Shown here: piece after piece, positions 42,075 through 50,350 of the stretch | Layout: every line of letters begins with the position of its first letter | How positions within the stretch are numbered: position 1 is the stretch's first letter | Origin: CAYWWY01 sp964462525 | GTDB lineage: Bacteria > Thermotogota > Thermotogae > MWEM01 | Length of the DNA stretch: 64,000 bases | NCBI GenBank assembly: GCA_964462525.1 | Contig: CAYWWY010000005.1 | Coordinates: forward strand, 1-64,000 | Reading direction: 5' to 3' | Notes under the pieces: generated by a model | Database searches by the model: none | What the model saw: only the letters and a program-made list of their open reading frames with translations | What the model was told of the DNA's origin: nothing | Translations under genes and position numbers: made by a program

Positions 42075-42946
42075 TCCAGCAAACGAGCAAAATGTACAGG
42101 CATAGTTCCCATCCCATCCAATACACGGGCAAGTCCTTCGAGTTCGCGGATCGAAGAACCGATCACCATAACGGCGTATCCGGTTTCAAAAGCCAATCCA
42201 CAAGTTTCGTACAGCAATCCTTTCATCTTCCATTCCAACTCATCCTTCGGGTATCGGGAAAAATTGTGATGATCGAAGGGAATCGCTGAATAAACCCCAT
42301 AGGGAAAAGAAAGCGGTATGGATTGGATCTCATCCCATCCCTCCTCAGCATCAATCGAACCCTTATGGATCCCAAGAAAAGAGCAATTTCGTTCACGCAA
42401 TGTCTTGGCCAGTTCTTGGACATTCGGGTTTTCGACAGGAAGAAATCGGGTCGCTTCTATTGGCAGGGTGTCAATATCGATGGCAAGATCGTCTTCTCCA
42501 TAACTCATAAGGCCGATAGCCAGCTTTGGGCGATAAAAGACCACAAGTTCGTGGTCCCGAGCGACCATAAACGAAACAACATCCTCAAAGAGAAACGAGG
42601 CCGTATATACCTTGATTTCGGGGGGAAACGAAGGATTCATCCGTATTCCCTCAGCTCCCCAGAGGTATTCCACTGCGGCTTCAAAGTCTTGGATTTGTTT
42701 CATTTCAAAACCCATATCCCATCGCTGCCAAGCGAAAATGGAATCGGGAAAGGATATGAAAACAGGCTCCGATTGTGCAAAATCGGTTGACTGGGAATCA
42801 TTCTTCCAAACTAAGGGAACCTCACGGATCAATTGCAACTCATCCCTGATGAGCAAAGAGGAAGGAGCAGCGACCCATTGAATTAGCGAAATCAGCGCAA
42901 AGACACTGAATCCGAACCCAACCAAATGCAGCAAACGAAAGACCAT
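42053..42946 (-). CDS. Membrane-anchored unknown protein
   Basis: A 297-aa protein with one N-terminal membrane helix (about residues 4-25), then an extracytoplasmic alpha/beta domain (VYTASFLFEDVVSFMVARDHELVVFYRPKLAIG, then LPVENPNVQELAKTLRERNCSFLGIH), with a late helix-strand pair ending in IGSSIRELEGLARVLDG. It recalls the exported halves of DUF5693-type proteins (FATWYPFEL-less), but I am not sure. It sits between S41 protease and Yip1-like genes. Confidence 0.55.
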   Translation of the reverse strand: MVFRLLHLVGFGFSVFALISLIQWVAAPSSLLIRDELQLIREVPLVWKNDSQSTDFAQSEPVFISFPDSIFAWQRWDMGFEMKQIQDFEAAVEYLWGAEGIRMNPSFPPEIKVYTASFLFEDVVSFMVARDHELVVFYRPKLAIGLMSYGEDDLAIDIDTLPIEATRFLPVENPNVQELAKTLRERNCSFLGIHKGSIDAEEGWDEIQSIPLSFPYGVYSAIPFDHHNFSRYPKDELEWKMKGLLYETCGLAFETGYAVMVIGSSIRELEGLARVLDGMGTMPVHFARLLEWEKSLW

Positions 42947-42961
42947 TGCAGAGGCTGCAAT

Positions 42962-44185
42962 CTACAGGCTTTCAACCAAAACTTCGAGGGCAAGCTTGAG
43001 TTGATTATCCTTATGGATATCCAATTCCAGCTCATAGAGGGTTGAATCGCTTTCCGCCTCCTGTGATACGCCTTCTTGTTCAGCAGGGACATAAGGCACC
43101 ACGATATCCGGTTCGATCCCAACTTGGTGAATATTCTTCCCCAAAGGGGTAAAGTAATGAGCCGACGTAAGAATGAGTTCTCCCCCGTTCGATAAGGGAA
43201 AAACAGTCTGGATTGCGGCTTTTCCGAATGTTTTTTCTCCCACAAGGATGGCTCTTCCGTGATCCTGTAAAGCTCCGGCCAATATTTCGGAAGAGGAAGC
43301 GCTTCCTTGATTGATCAAAACAACCATGGGAAGATCCGGAAAATCATTCCCGATCGATCGATAGGTATTGATAAACCCATCACCGGAACGGGTGGTCACA
43401 ACAACTTTTCCGGTGTCCAAAAACATTGAGGCAACCTGAATGGATTGTGTCAACAAACCTCCGGGGTTGTTCCGAAGGTCCATGACGATTCCTTGAACAC
43501 CACTTCCGTGCAGTTTGATGAGCGCATTGCGGAGTTCCGACTGGGTAGGCCTTGAAAATTGATTGATTCGGACGTATCCAATGTCGATTCCTTGACTTTT
43601 CAAATATGAAATCTGAACCATGGCCATTCGGATCTCTTCCCGTTCGATCTGAAATTCAAGCTTGCCCACATTTTCTCGGAACACCTCAATGGTCACAATG
43701 GTTCCGGGCATGCCCCGCAAGTTATTCACAGCTTCCATATAGGACATTGTTTCCACCGATACCCCATTGATGGACATGATCAAGTCTTTGGCCTTCAGCC
43801 CTGCTCGATAGGCAGGAGTGCCAAACATGGGCGCAACGACCTGTACCGCTTTATAGTGGGCGTTGTAGGTAACTTCAATACCCAATCCGCCGTAGAACCC
43901 TTCTTCTTGGATCTTGCTTTCCGCGACATCCGATTTGTTGAGGTAGCCGCTGTATCGATCTTCCAAACCCGCAAGAAGCCCAATAATGGTTTCGTCGATC
44001 AATTTGTCGTAATCGATCCCCTCTTTTCCGTAGTATTCATTTTCGATATAAAACAGCGCTTCAAAGAAGGGTTTGAGTTTTTCATAGACATTTACGGTTT
44101 CTGTCTGAGCAAAGAGAGTCCAAGATGATGTGAGCAGCAACACGACAAAAGACATCATCAAGACAACTTTCAACGTTGTTTTCAT
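42962..44185 (-). CDS. S41 C-terminal processing peptidase (Ctp family)
   Basis: Cleaves periplasmic proteins at their C-terminus. 407 aa: a signal peptide/anchor (residues 4-24), a PDZ domain (GGLGIEVTYN ... LKAKDLIMSINGVSVETM, about 95-165) and a protease domain with the Ser in NQGSASSSEILAGAL (about 293) and the partner Lys in KTFGKAAIQTVF (about 318). The usual FGKG has become FGKA. ATG follows GGAGGGATATGT; an upstream in-frame start would not give a signal peptide. Confidence 0.93.
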   Translation of the reverse strand: MKTTLKVVLMMSFVVLLLTSSWTLFAQTETVNVYEKLKPFFEALFYIENEYYGKEGIDYDKLIDETIIGLLAGLEDRYSGYLNKSDVAESKIQEEGFYGGLGIEVTYNAHYKAVQVVAPMFGTPAYRAGLKAKDLIMSINGVSVETMSYMEAVNNLRGMPGTIVTIEVFRENVGKLEFQIEREEIRMAMVQISYLKSQGIDIGYVRINQFSRPTQSELRNALIKLHGSGVQGIVMDLRNNPGGLLTQSIQVASMFLDTGKVVVTTRSGDGFINTYRSIGNDFPDLPMVVLINQGSASSSEILAGALQDHGRAILVGEKTFGKAAIQTVFPLSNGGELILTSAHYFTPLGKNIHQVGIEPDIVVPYVPAEQEGVSQEAESDSTLYELELDIHKDNQLKLALEVLVESL

Positions 44186-44213
44186 ACATATCCCTCCATA
44201 GGATCGAATGGGT

Positions 44214-44984
44214 TCAATACGAATTTTTTCCCGACAACATAAAAGCAGTATGAGCAATCATGCGATCTTGCGGTCGGATCCGATCAGGATTCACTTTGTA
44301 TTCGCGATAGAAAATTTCCCACATCTGCATATCCATAAACCCGTTCGCCTGAGCGCTCTGTAATACTTCTTCGCACTGATTGAAGGTAGGGCAAACGATA
44401 ACGCATGTTCCCCCTTTTTTCAGCGCGTTCTTCAAAGACAAAACATGATTCTGAGGATCTGGAACATCCAGAAAGAAGGAATCCGCGTTGGTTTCGAACA
44501 CGCCTTCCGCCAGATCTCGGTAATGGATTACGACCCGGTGCAGTGTTCCGGCTTTGTGTAAATTGTTCATTCCGATCCGCAAGAAATCCGGGTTTCGTTC
44601 GTAACTATACAGAATCCCCGAATCGCCAATGGAACGAGAAAAAAAGATGCTCATGGCTCCACTTCCCATTCCTGCTTCCACGATCCGATCTCCAGCTTTT
44701 ACATCCATCATTAAACCGATTAAACCAATATCTTTCGGATATACGATTTGAGTTCGTCGTTCCAGTTTCATGATTGTATCAACAATCCCGCATGGAAAAA
44801 AAAAGACCCGTTCCCCATCCGGAAACTTCATTTCAGTTCCGAACCCTGTCTGTATGATGGATTCATGGGGAATGAACCCATGATGGGTCTCGAATCGTCC
44901 TTCAGGCTTGAGTGTTACAACATAATTATGGCCGTCCCGCACAACGGCTTTGATCCGATCCCCATATTGAAGAGACGAATTCAT
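44214..44984 (-). CDS. trmI: tRNA (adenine-58-N1) methyltransferase
   Basis: Methylates A58 in the T loop of tRNA using SAM. 256 aa: an N-terminal beta barrel, RRTQIVYPKDIGLI (about 76), the SAM motif EAGMGSGAMSIFFSRSIG (about 103), DSFFLDVPDPQN (catalytic Asp motif, about 167) and the late HTAFM. Length and order fit bacterial TrmI. It overlaps the CsoR-type gene by four bases. Confidence 0.94.
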   Translation of the reverse strand: MNSSLQYGDRIKAVVRDGHNYVVTLKPEGRFETHHGFIPHESIIQTGFGTEMKFPDGERVFFFPCGIVDTIMKLERRTQIVYPKDIGLIGLMMDVKAGDRIVEAGMGSGAMSIFFSRSIGDSGILYSYERNPDFLRIGMNNLHKAGTLHRVVIHYRDLAEGVFETNADSFFLDVPDPQNHVLSLKNALKKGGTCVIVCPTFNQCEEVLQSAQANGFMDMQMWEIFYREYKVNPDRIRPQDRMIAHTAFMLSGKNSY

Positions 44985-45286
44985 GAGTCGTTTTCACCCA
45001 AAACCCCTTTGTTAATTGCAAGTGATAAAAGATGACACAAAGTTTCCATGGAATCGGATTTCTTTGCTTCGGCAGCGTTGGTACGACAAGCCTCAATATA
45101 CCGCATCAGGATCATCTGGGTGACCTTTTCCATCCCTTTCGATACAGCAGAGATCTGCATGAGCACATCAAGACATTCCCGTCCTTCATCGACCATCTTT
45201 TGCAGCCCGCGGATTTGTCCTTCGATTTTGCGCAAACGCACAACAATATCTTCTTTTGCTTTTCCCGTGGAGGGCGGATTAAAGGT
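44981..45286 (-). CDS. CsoR/CstR-family repressor
   Basis: About 101 aa, all helical: DIVVRLRKIEGQIRGLQKMVDEGREC (helix with the first Cys), DVLMQISAVSKGMEKVTQMILMRYIEACRTN (second Cys). CsoR binds Cu(I) by Cys-His-Cys; here the His position (four before the second Cys) is Tyr, so two Cys remain, as in the persulfide sensor CstR. I infer a sulfide/persulfide rather than copper sensor. Start: TTG at 45,286 lies 8 bases behind GGAGG; GTG at 45,292 is possible. It overlaps the kinase gene's stop. Confidence 0.75.
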   Translation of the reverse strand, partial: TFNPPSTGKAKEDIVVRLRKIEGQIRGLQKMVDEGRECLDVLMQISAVSKGMEKVTQMILMRYIEACRTNAAEAKKSDSMETLCHLLSLAINKGVLGENDS

Positions 45287-46934
45287 CAAGGACACTGCCT
45301 CCAATGAACTCTCGTAAGATCGAATTGCGGGGAATATCTTCATAATCGGTGATGGGCAAAAAGTATTCCAGGAATTTCAATAAGCGTTTTGCTTCCGTAT
45401 TTTCCCTTTGCGATTCATTGATCTGCACCAACAAAGGTTCGGCAAAGTTCCGAATCACGGATAATTCATAGGAAAGAGCGGAACTGAACATAACATCGGC
45501 CTCTTCTTGGAAGGGGAAGATGTATTGTTCTTCTCCCCTACGGACGGAAGGCCACATCTGAATCGTTCTCAAAGCGCTATGGCCGCGAAATTTGTGATCG
45601 CGAACGATTCTTCGCAGCAGTCGGGTATCGGTGGTCGGAATCCGATTGCAATAATCGATGCTTAGCTGAGTTAATGCGCTGACATATATTTTGAACTTCT
45701 TCTTTCTGGGAATCTTTCGCGTCAATTTCTCGTTCAATCCATGGATTCCTTCTACGATGATGGGTTGGTTCGGGCTTGCTTGCAAGGTTTTGCTCTCTTC
45801 GATCCTTTTTCCTAAGCGAAAATTGAAGGTGGGGATCATGACCAGCTCTCCATTCATCAGACGAATCAAATGGTCGTTGAAAAGATCCAAATCCAAGGCG
45901 TCAATGGATTCAAAGTTGTAGTTTCCTTCTTCATCCAAAGGGGTTTTTTCACGATCCACAAAATAATCATCCAACGCAATCGTAATCGGTTTTCGTCCAT
46001 TCGCTTTCAAGTGCAGCTCCAAGCGTTTGGAAGTGGAAGTTTTGCCCGAAGAAGAAGGACCTGCAATCAGAATGAGTCTTTTTCCAGGATGATTGCAAAT
46101 CTCTTCAGCCATAAGGGCAATCTTTTTTTCATGCAATGCTTCTGAGATCCAGATAATTTCTTTGATTTTTTCTTGCGCGATTTTTTCATTCAAGTCGGCA
46201 ACCGTATCAATCTCCAACACTTCCCCCCACCGCTGGTATTGTAAAAAAACCTGGGAAAACTTTGGGAGTTCTTGATACTCTGGGAGTTGTCGTGGGGATG
46301 CGGCGGTCGGATGGATCATCAGAAACCCTTGGGCATAGGTGCGTAGCTCAAAGGGAGAGAGATAGGACGTGGACGGAACCATGTATCCGTAGAAATAGTT
46401 GATGAAAGGGACCGCCCCACAACGATAGATAGAGATGGTGCTTTTTTTTCGATATCGAAAGAGACTGACTTTGTCTGTATCACCCTGCTCCATGAATTTC
46501 TTAGTTGCAATGAGTTTGTCCATCTTTTCTTTTTGAAATGGAAGATCTTGGTGGATCAAAGCTTCCATTCTTTGATGCAGCTTCTGAATTTCTTCATCGG
46601 AAACCCAATCTCCCAATTCGCAATACAACGCATTGTTTATGGAATGAAGGACTTTAAGCTGCCGATCGGGAAAGAGTTCCTTCGCTGCAATATACAGCAA
46701 GAAAACCAATCCGCGTTGGACCATGCGCATTCCATCAGGATCGCGAATATCAATCAGTTCCAACTGAGCATCCATATGGATTTTGGAGTCCAATTCGCGG
46801 ATTCGATTATTAACGCGTGCGGCTAGTGGTTTGCATGGGTTTTGGTACTGAATGTGTTCGATCACCTGCTGTACGGTGCTTTCTCTGGGTACGGCAATCG
46901 TTTCTCCCGTATTCAGAACCCGAATGGAAATCAT
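45279..46934 (-). CDS. TGS-domain uridine-kinase-like nucleoside kinase
   Basis: A 551-aa protein with three parts: N-terminal TGS (about 1-65), a threonyl-tRNA-synthetase-like second additional domain (about 70-250), and a P-loop kinase of the Udk/PRK family (about 285-480), with GPSSSGKTS and IALDDYFVDREKTP, FNFRLGKR, IVEGIHGLN. This fusion is common in Thermotogota and Clostridia. The reaction is unproven (uridine or another nucleoside). GGGAGGGGG precedes ATG. Confidence 0.9.
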   Translation of the reverse strand: MISIRVLNTGETIAVPRESTVQQVIEHIQYQNPCKPLAARVNNRIRELDSKIHMDAQLELIDIRDPDGMRMVQRGLVFLLYIAAKELFPDRQLKVLHSINNALYCELGDWVSDEEIQKLHQRMEALIHQDLPFQKEKMDKLIATKKFMEQGDTDKVSLFRYRKKSTISIYRCGAVPFINYFYGYMVPSTSYLSPFELRTYAQGFLMIHPTAASPRQLPEYQELPKFSQVFLQYQRWGEVLEIDTVADLNEKIAQEKIKEIIWISEALHEKKIALMAEEICNHPGKRLILIAGPSSSGKTSTSKRLELHLKANGRKPITIALDDYFVDREKTPLDEEGNYNFESIDALDLDLFNDHLIRLMNGELVMIPTFNFRLGKRIEESKTLQASPNQPIIVEGIHGLNEKLTRKIPRKKKFKIYVSALTQLSIDYCNRIPTTDTRLLRRIVRDHKFRGHSALRTIQMWPSVRRGEEQYIFPFQEEADVMFSSALSYELSVIRNFAEPLLVQINESQRENTEAKRLLKFLEYFLPITDYEDIPRNSILREFIGGSVLDL

Positions 46935-46998
46935 ATGCCTACCCCCTCCCTACGTGTGAAGGTTCTATCTCCTGCTTGATCCGGATTTTGAGATCCCC

Positions 46999-47027
46999 TT
47001 GACAAAAAACGGTTTTTAGGGTACAAT
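46999..47027 (+). promoter_or_regulatory. Consensus promoter of tRNA-Gln
   Basis: TTGACA (46,999-47,004) and TACAAT (47,022-47,027) are exactly 17 bases apart. The predicted start is a few bases upstream of the tRNA. It is the best canonical sigma-70 promoter in the window. Confidence 0.88.
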
Positions 47028-47039
47028 TGCCCAGGAAGT

Positions 47040-47116
47040 TGGGGCGTCGCCAAGTCCGGTAAGGCAGCGGAATTTGGCTCCGCCATTCGGGGGTTCGAAT
47101 CCTCCCGCCCCAACCA
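47040..47116 (+). tRNA. tRNA-Gln (anticodon TTG)
   Basis: The acceptor stem is TGGGGCG/CGCCCCA, and the anticodon stem GCGGA/TCCGC encloses ATTTGGC with TTG at positions 34-36. The T arm is GGGGG-TTCGAAT-CCTCC, with one U-G pair. The discriminator is A and the CCA end (47,114-47,116) is encoded. It is the only gene on the plus strand in this half of the window. Confidence 0.95.
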
Positions 47117-47117
47117 A

Positions 47118-47146
47118 AAAACCACGGCTAAGCCGTGGTTTTTTTA
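47118..47146. terminator. Two-way terminator between tRNA-Gln and the SurA-like gene
   Basis: ACCACGGCT pairs with AGCCGTGGT, with a run of T on the plus strand after the stem and a run of A before it (T on the minus strand). It can stop both the tRNA transcript and the oppositely transcribed SurA-like gene, whose stop codon lies in the plus-strand T run. Confidence 0.88.
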
Positions 47147-49222
47147 TGGAAAATCGATTCCGGGTAAGGACAATCCCGGTTCTTCATCACCCAATCCTGG
47201 GAAATCGAAGGTTGGCGTCCCCAAAGGCGAACTCAGATCCAATTCCGGTTCAGTCACTAGGAGTTCCCGATGTTCCTGAGCCATCAACTCGACCAGTTCA
47301 ATGATTTCGTCGATGTCTCGGTAATCCGGATCCAACTCTTTCAATTCCTTTAAGTAGGCCAATTCCAGATCGTATTTGCGCCAATCTTCCAACAGAACAA
47401 TCAGGTTCTCATAAGCAATGATTCGTTGCTCCAAAGGGGTATCTGGGTCTCGCGCAATCCGAGTGAATCCCAATTGGATCTGTGAAAGCTCCGGTTCAAT
47501 CATGGATTGGTACATCGCAAAGGTTTCAGGGTCCTTCACGTACGGGGCGAGTTCATAGTAGGTATTTTGATAATAATGGAGCGCGACATCTGGGTCATTT
47601 GGGTAGAATTGGTACATATTCTGTAGCACCTGTTTGGAAGTGGTATTGTAGGCGTACAACAGAGAATATCCTTCTTGGATCCATCGGCGCGCATCTTTTT
47701 CCTTCTGAAGGAGCAATTCCTTCGTTGAATGGACCTCATCAATCGAAATGCCATGATTCTGCAGGAGTTGTTCTTGCTTGTGCAACTGAATGGCATCTTC
47801 CAATGCATACTGCTTTTTTTGCAGTTCGGTGCGTTCTCCGGAGTCTGATGCTTGTTGGAGGTCGGCAGCAACTTGAGTCAAATCCGCTTCGAGCATCGAT
47901 ATATCTTTGTTTTGAAGATCTTGGGGCACACTTTCGATCAAGTATTCCCAGATAATGAGATCCGAAAGGATCTTTTGATAGTGAGCGGCGAATTCATTTT
48001 GTAGGGAGATAAAGAGTCCAACAATCCGCGGTTCGGACCCGGGGATAATCGTTGTCACCCCATCTTCTTCATAGAGGACAAACTCCTTCAGCTCTTCTGC
48101 AAAGGCTTCTTTGGCTTTCAGGGTATCTTCCGGTTCTCGGGCCACTCTTTGATATTTGTCAAATACAGCCAGGATATCGTCGTTGATCACGTAATCAATC
48201 TGTTCGGCGGACTTATAGGCTTCCAACCACTTTTCGAAGGCTTCTTTTTTGAGTCCGTCCCGTGCTTCTTCATATTCCTCTGAGAATAGAGCAAAGTCTT
48301 CATATGATTCGATGCTTTTTTGATCATCAACCCGGATCAAGTGAAATCCAAATTGGGTACGAACCGGACCCACTACTTCCCCAACAGGCGCGGTGAAGAC
48401 CGCTTGCTCAAAGTCTGCAACCATCATTCCTCGGCGAATCCATCCCAAATCGCCTCCGTCTTCGCTGGTCCCGTCAAGAGAGTGGGTTTTGGCCGCTTCT
48501 TCAAAGCTGATTGCGCCCGCTTGAATCTGATCTTTTAGGGTTTGAGCAAGAACTTCTTCTTCAACAAGAATATGGCGCGCCATGACTTCATCGTGTTCGC
48601 TGGCCAATTCCTCCCGATGTTCTTCGTAGTATTGGCGCATCTGTTCTTCCGAAACGCTTGCCACTTTATTCTGAACGGCCTCACGAGTCATCTGTTGTTC
48701 GAGATTGGCGCGAACCAAATTTTTATACGCGTCGATCGACCCGAATTGCCAAAGAATTTGCTGGCGGATCGAATCATCTTGAATATTGGGATCAACGATC
48801 TCGTTTACTCTTCTTTCCAACTCCAAAGCATTTGGTTGAATGCCATGGAGGTCTGCGTACCGTTGGATGATCTGCTCATCCATCATAGCAAGCAATTGGT
48901 TTACTTCCAAAGTCGGTTCTTGAAAGATTTCATCGACCTCAATGCCAAATTGCCGATAGTATTGGAGAATCTGAAGCATATCTTCTCTCAACTCCCATGG
49001 CATGATCCAATAGTTGTAGGGGAAATCTTCCGCCCCGCGGGTAATAACAAGCAATGCTTCCCCACGCGAGGGCACATACCCTGAATCCGCGAAACCATTC
49101 GCGCCTGGCTGGTTTCTCCCGCCAATGTATGCGGCCACACTCCACCATACAATCCCTCCGACGAAGATAACCGCTGTAACTGCAATGATAATCTTTTGAT
49201 GCTTGAGCATCCACTCTCTCAT
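47144..49222 (-). CDS. SurA/PpiD-like periplasmic peptidyl-prolyl isomerase
   Basis: A 692-aa protein with an N-terminal membrane anchor (about residues 9-31), a SurA_N-type helical chaperone region (about 95-210), and one parvulin domain (about 225-320; VMARHILVEEE, FEEAAKTHSLDGTSEDGGDLGWI, GPVRTQFGFHLIRVDD). About 370 further, mainly helical and acidic, residues are predicted to contain TPR-like pairs and end in a Pro-rich tail. It helps fold outer-membrane or secreted proteins. PpiD is about 620 aa; the long C-terminus here is unusual. ATG is preceded by GAGGAGTGAG. Confidence 0.85.
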   Translation of the reverse strand: MREWMLKHQKIIIAVTAVIFVGGIVWWSVAAYIGGRNQPGANGFADSGYVPSRGEALLVITRGAEDFPYNYWIMPWELREDMLQILQYYRQFGIEVDEIFQEPTLEVNQLLAMMDEQIIQRYADLHGIQPNALELERRVNEIVDPNIQDDSIRQQILWQFGSIDAYKNLVRANLEQQMTREAVQNKVASVSEEQMRQYYEEHREELASEHDEVMARHILVEEEVLAQTLKDQIQAGAISFEEAAKTHSLDGTSEDGGDLGWIRRGMMVADFEQAVFTAPVGEVVGPVRTQFGFHLIRVDDQKSIESYEDFALFSEEYEEARDGLKKEAFEKWLEAYKSAEQIDYVINDDILAVFDKYQRVAREPEDTLKAKEAFAEELKEFVLYEEDGVTTIIPGSEPRIVGLFISLQNEFAAHYQKILSDLIIWEYLIESVPQDLQNKDISMLEADLTQVAADLQQASDSGERTELQKKQYALEDAIQLHKQEQLLQNHGISIDEVHSTKELLLQKEKDARRWIQEGYSLLYAYNTTSKQVLQNMYQFYPNDPDVALHYYQNTYYELAPYVKDPETFAMYQSMIEPELSQIQLGFTRIARDPDTPLEQRIIAYENLIVLLEDWRKYDLELAYLKELKELDPDYRDIDEIIELVELMAQEHRELLVTEPELDLSSPLGTPTFDFPGLGDEEPGLSLPGIDFP

Positions 49223-49267
49223 TAGAAGAACTCACTCCTCTCACATTTTCATTCAAATCTGCTGAGA

Positions 49268-49276
49268 ATTATATCA
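49268..49276 (-). promoter_or_regulatory. Extended -10 promoter for the SurA-like gene
   Basis: The minus strand reads TGATATAAT, whose TGA is the stop codon of the upstream desulfhydrase gene. It is about 45 bases before the SurA-like start. It repeats exactly the element at 1,500 and 60,977. Confidence 0.55.
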
Positions 49277-50269
49277 TAAAAGCGGGGCGAGTTGACCGGA
49301 TAAGGAATCCGCGAAAGCGAAATTCCCAAATCCGCCCCCGGTATGAATAAAAAGGACCTTCTTCATGCCTTCTTGCCGTAAGGTATGAACCATTCCGTCA
49401 ATGGCTTTTGATGTATATACGGGGTCCAGAAGAATGCCCTCCAGTTTCATGAGATCGACAATCCACCGCAAACCGCTCGGTGTGGGAACGGCATATCCGT
49501 CTCCCACAAAGGAATCAACAATATGAAAGGCTGAGGGATCAACTTTCCGTTCGACTTGGTTTTCTTTCATCCACGACCGGACCATCGCTTCGCACTTATC
49601 CGGAAAGTAGGGATTCGAATCGAGGGTTACGTTAATCCCGTATATTGGCGTTGAAATCTTCAGTAGGGCCGCGCCAGCGATCAATCCAGAATAGGTGCCT
49701 CCACTGCCTACAGGAACGAAGATCCCATCCATCTCTTCCAAATCCAATTGCTCGGCCATTTCCAACAACGCACTGGCATACCCGTTGACTCCTGTCGGAT
49801 CTGAACCCCCTTCTGGAATGACGAAAACTTCGTGGGGAATGGGTTGGTTCATCCGATATTGTTCCATGATCCCATCTCTTCTTCGATAATCTTCCGGAGT
49901 CATCCAATGAATCTCCGCCCCAAGCAAACAATCCAATAGGAAGTTTCCTTGAGGAAGGTCCGGTTGGCTTCCTCTCAGGAACAGCACCGGTTTCATGCCA
50001 ATCATTCTGCAAATCGCGGCTGTTGCGCGGGCATGGTTGGACTGAATACCCCCGCATGTGACAACTGCGCGCGCTCCGGAAGATTTTGCTTTGTGGAACA
50101 GATACTCCAATTTTCGAATCTTGTTTCCACTGGCCAAATAATGCGTCAGGTCATCTCTCTTAAACCAGACTTCGGCTCCGACCTCTTTTGAAAACCGTTC
50201 CAGCTTGTGGACCGGTGTTGGCAGAATGGCAAGATCCTCTCTTTGATCACGACAGAGAAAATCATTCAT
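49274..50269 (-). CDS. D-cysteine desulfhydrase / ACC deaminase family PLP enzyme
   Basis: A fold-II PLP enzyme of 331 aa. It splits D-cysteine to pyruvate, ammonia and sulfide, or opens 1-aminocyclopropane-carboxylate. KRDDLTHYLASGNKIRKLEYL contains the cofactor Lys (about residue 50); TCGGIQSNHARATAA and VPVGSGGTYSGL are phosphate-binding loops. The two activities cannot be told apart without residues around the active site; desulfhydrase is more common in anaerobes. If so, its sulfide could be sensed by the CstR-like regulator. ATG follows GGAGGAAG. Confidence 0.85.
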   Translation of the reverse strand: MNDFLCRDQREDLAILPTPVHKLERFSKEVGAEVWFKRDDLTHYLASGNKIRKLEYLFHKAKSSGARAVVTCGGIQSNHARATAAICRMIGMKPVLFLRGSQPDLPQGNFLLDCLLGAEIHWMTPEDYRRRDGIMEQYRMNQPIPHEVFVIPEGGSDPTGVNGYASALLEMAEQLDLEEMDGIFVPVGSGGTYSGLIAGAALLKISTPIYGINVTLDSNPYFPDKCEAMVRSWMKENQVERKVDPSAFHIVDSFVGDGYAVPTPSGLRWIVDLMKLEGILLDPVYTSKAIDGMVHTLRQEGMKKVLFIHTGGGFGNFAFADSLSGQLAPLL

Positions 50270-50293
50270 CGCTTCTTCCTCCGTTCCTCTATC

Positions 50294-50319
50294 AAAAAAA
50301 TAAGGGCGCTCAGCCCTTT
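50294..50319 (-). terminator. Intrinsic terminator behind aspC
   Basis: On the minus strand AAGGGC pairs with GCCCTT around TGAGC, followed by TTTTTTT. It is 30 bases behind the aminotransferase stop and separates it from the desulfhydrase gene. Confidence 0.85.
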
Positions 50320-50350
50320 GCCTTCATTTTTGGATCCAAAAAACCCCCGA

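Noticed and set aside
44981..45286. Copper-sensing CsoR
   Set aside because: The His of the Cys-His-Cys copper site is Tyr.
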